DNA of 64,000 nt from Rhizophagus irregularis (lineage: Eukaryota; Glomeromycota; Glomeromycetes; Glomerales; Glomeraceae). Under the pieces are notes generated by a model. That model saw nothing but the letters and a program-made list of their open reading frames with translations. It searched no databases and was not told the origin of the DNA. Below, in pieces: positions 59,286 through 64,000 of the stretch (within the stretch, counting starts at the first letter, position 1; every line of letters starts with the position of its first letter). The position numbers and the translations under genes were made by a program. The DNA lies in NCBI RefSeq assembly GCF_026210795.1, contig NC_089444.1:1912501-1976500 (forward strand), given 5' to 3'.

Positions 59286-60312
59286 ATGACAAGTTCACAA
59301 GAACCTGAGGCCCCTGTTAAAGTTACGCCTACATCAACTCCAGTATCAACTCCAGCTACTCAATTTAGGTTCAAGGTCAACAAAACTTATCATAACAAAA
59401 TGCACGTTCCGCGAAGAAAGACAGTCTATAACTTTTACGAGTTTGTAAGTATTGTTTAAGTTAAATCAATTATTATGTTTGGGTAGTTTAGTTATGATTT
59501 GAAAGCCCTAAACCTAAACACCTATTTTGTATTTATATTTCTAATTTTCAAATAAATTCTCATTCAAATAGCAAAAGAAGTGCCTCGAACTGTCTGCCGA
59601 TTACTATCAAGGTATCTCGAATCTTTTAAAAGAAACCGACGTCTCATTATTTTTAGCGCCGCCAATGCCGGGAACGGATCCCCTCCATATTATTAACGAA
59701 ACTGGAATGGTAATTAGTGGTATGCTGAATCCGGGCTTGGGTGAATATGCTGTTAGTCCCCAAAATTATAGTAATAAAAAATTAAAAAGACATGGGAGGG
59801 ATGATATTTCAGCGAGTGGAGAAGAGGCTTACAGTTCCGAAAATCAAAAAGCACCAAAACATAGACGAGCGCCAAGACAACTTTGGACAGACGATGAAGT
59901 AGAACGGTTGAAGGCGGCCCATGATAAATACAGTGGCGATTGGGAATTAATCATCAAAGAATTTGAACCTGAACGTACCAGGTCCGTGATAGAGTTCCAA
60001 CATTTTACAATTGATAATTCGAATGTTGATTGAACATGAGAGACCTTTGAAAACTTCATTTCTTCTTTTAAAAAATTAATATAATAATCACGGTTATTTT
60101 ATAGAATTCAAATCTTCCAGAAGGCACGCCAGATGGGACTTCGCGCCGTCGAATCAGGGAAATTAATCGATCTTTCAAAACCAAACTCGATCATCGAATA
60201 TAATAATGCACCAGAAGGAGACGAAGGAATCGAATATGAACAAGAAAATGTCGCTGGCGATTGGGTACAAGAAGATGATGATGCTGCAAATGATGGTTCA
60301 AACGATGGTTGA
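59286..60312 (+). CDS. SANT/Myb-domain protein
   Basis: Three exons (59286-59444, 59572-59981, 60105-60312) encode 258 aa, ending in TGA. Residues 1-30 are Pro/Thr-rich; then come RFKVNKTYHNKMHVPRRKTV and a helical segment QKKCLELSADYYQGISNLLK. Residues about 156-205 form a SANT/Myb unit (RQLWTDDEVERLKAAHDKYS, then GDWELIIKEF). The tail is acidic. The second donor is an unusual GTCCGT; splicing there joins ERTR to IQIFQKARQMGLRAVE. Without it the protein ends 14 residues later. A nuclear DNA-binding role is inferred; no orthologue is recognised. Confidence 0.82.
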
Positions 60313-61176
60313 GAAAGCCGAGCAATAGATCATTTATATATATTCTTTTTTTTAATTCTATTCTGTTTTATTATATAAATAGCCGCACATCTTTACTCTT
60401 TTTTTTTCTTGATTCTTTACTTCAACTAGTGTACATAGATCGCGGCTTTATATCCTTCCACTCAAAAACTCTTGATTTCTCGATGTATTGTGGTACCGAT
60501 TTAATGAATCGCGACACTTAACATCAATATAATTTCTTTTTATTTACTTTACAATTCTTCGTGGGGCGTAGTATTCGAAAAAAAAACTAATGTTTTCGCA
60601 ATTTTTTGCGCAATTAAAAAAAAAAAATAAACATTTTTAAAATAAAGCGTGGTAAAGTCACGTGAAAAAGAATTCAAATGTTCATTTTGTTCTTTTGAGA
60701 TTTAAAACTAGTGAAGAACTCTTAAACTTACCTATCGGTGATTGCAGAGTCGATTTTGTTGATACTTTCTCAAAATTTGGCGAATACTCTGAGGAGTGGC
60801 ACAAAATTGCTAATGTTTCACACACGGAGGATATCAAAGGATATCATATATTCCATTCGTTTCCTTTAATCCAAATAAAAAGGTCGCATTTACGCGCACA
60901 ATAATATAACTAAATGTAGTTTGTTGATCCCTAAATTTTATTTTGAACAAATTTTCTGAGAACAAGTTTTTTAAATCATTCGTTTATGTGTTGCATAATC
61001 GCATGTACGCATGTTATGATATTCCACAAATTATTCCGCGTCCCTTGTCTGAAAATTCATTTACCCGAGTAACACAGTATTACTTTATTGTCTAAAGATT
61101 TATTAGCTACTTTTAAACATACAACCATCTTATTTTTTAATATTGACCTATACATTACACATCTGAATCGAAAAAA
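60313..61176. other. Intergenic region between the SANT gene and the NDR kinase
   Basis: A same-strand spacer of 864 bp holding the 3' end of one gene and the promoter and leader of the next. An 80-codon open frame at 60662-60904 lacks an ATG in its frame; it may be an unrecognised exon or chance. T-rich stretches at 60345-60415; A-run before the kinase ATG. Confidence 0.45.
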
Positions 61177-63223
<2,047 letters not shown>

Positions 63224-64000
63224 ATTATTATTTAAGTTGGTAGGGTAAAAAGGAATTAAAGAACGATCGAAAGGAAATTGTATTATCACTTTATTTATTT
63301 TACAAATTCTCGGTAAATATTAAATATATTTGTATTCCGAGATATAAACCTCATGAATTTCAGCAGAAGAAAAAAAAATATTAAAAAACATGATTAGCCA
63401 AAGTTTATTTTTTAGAAACAAGTGAAATAGTCTATAAAGTAATATTATTAATGTATGTATAGAAATTATTTTTAACATTGAATTATAATATTATCGATCA
63501 AAATTTGTTGAACTACTAAATTTTTTTAGACATTCATGATTGAAGTGACTTATTTATAATTTATAATATATTAAAAATATAGAGAATAATATATGTGATT
63601 AAGTATATATTTATTAATTAGCTTAACATCATAAAAGACATTCATCATTTACCATAAAAATAAAGTAACATCAATACTTGTTGTTATTAAACATTAAGAC
63701 TTTGTAATTATTTAATGAGATTAAATTTAAAATTTTATTTAACAAATGATGTCAACAAAACATTCTACCACTGATCGGTTTTTATTAACTACTTTAACAA
63801 CTCTGCCCTCATCATTCAAATACTACAACCGGGATACAAAAATATATATATATATATATATATATATAGAGTGAAAAATGGTGAACAAAAAAGAAAAAAA
63901 GAAAAGAAAGAAATTTTTCGACAATATTTGAATATGAATTATATACAAAGTTTTGCCATTTTCACTCATCTAAAGAAAAATACTAACAGTAATTGATGTA
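63224..64000. other. Region downstream of the kinase
   Basis: No gene seen. It holds an (AT)n run at 63840-63868 and several A/T-rich tracts. The window ends here. Confidence 0.55.

Noticed and set aside
60662-60904. 80-codon open frame before the NDR kinase
   Set aside because: No ATG in its frame and no clear acceptor linking it to a neighbour; kept only as a note in the spacer.

Overview
This is eukaryotic, AT-rich nuclear DNA with short GT-AG introns (mostly 50-110 nt), poly-T acceptor tracts and low-complexity intergenic sequence. The host genes are of fungal type: a delta-9 desaturase with a C-terminal cytochrome b5, Coa4, Vps68, an Avo2-like protein, Spb4 and a Cbk1/NDR kinase. With the large hAT/LINE/foldback islands, this fits an arbuscular mycorrhizal fungus close to Rhizophagus. 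The organism is an inference; no marker gene proves it.

Left gene-rich block (1-18.2 kb). In order: a partial secreted Cys-rich protein (-), a Pro-rich SANT/Myb protein (+), a Vps68/TMEM50 membrane protein (-), the SOD1 copper chaperone CCS1 (+), the twin-CX9C factor COA4 (-), a stearoyl-CoA desaturase OLE1 (+), a short oxysterol-binding protein (+), the splicing factor BUD31 (-), ribosomal protein RPS10 (-), the DEAD-box helicase SPB4 (+) and an ankyrin protein like TORC2 subunit AVO2 (+). I rebuilt exon-intron structures for all of them; every junction keeps the frame. RPS10 and SPB4 share a 187-bp divergent promoter.

Repeat island (18.2-59.2 kb). No intact host gene is seen. It is a stack of nested insertions. 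A complete hAT element (24463-33045, perfect 8-bp target duplication) carries a BED-finger transposase and a second gene joining a Myb/SANT-like domain to an RS domain. A second, older hAT copy (41800-53377, minus strand) is split by a TA-flanked element, which in turn holds a 7.8-kb LINE with a 17-bp target duplication. Several MITEs, foldback elements and a tRNA-like SINE are also present. The strangest content is a set of arrays of very short exon-like segments (30-42 nt) bounded by good splice signals and repeated in tandem. They lie in a TIR element present twice (28077-32190 and about 35673-41799) and in the DNA around the intact hAT.

Right block (59.3-64 kb). A SANT/Myb protein (+) and an NDR-family kinase, CBK1 (+), mark the return to host genes.

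The host genes cover housekeeping and growth control: ribosome biogenesis and splicing, lipid desaturation and sterol transport, copper handling and mitochondrial oxidase assembly, TORC2 and NDR signalling. They are not an operon. The island's interest lies in its transposon biology.
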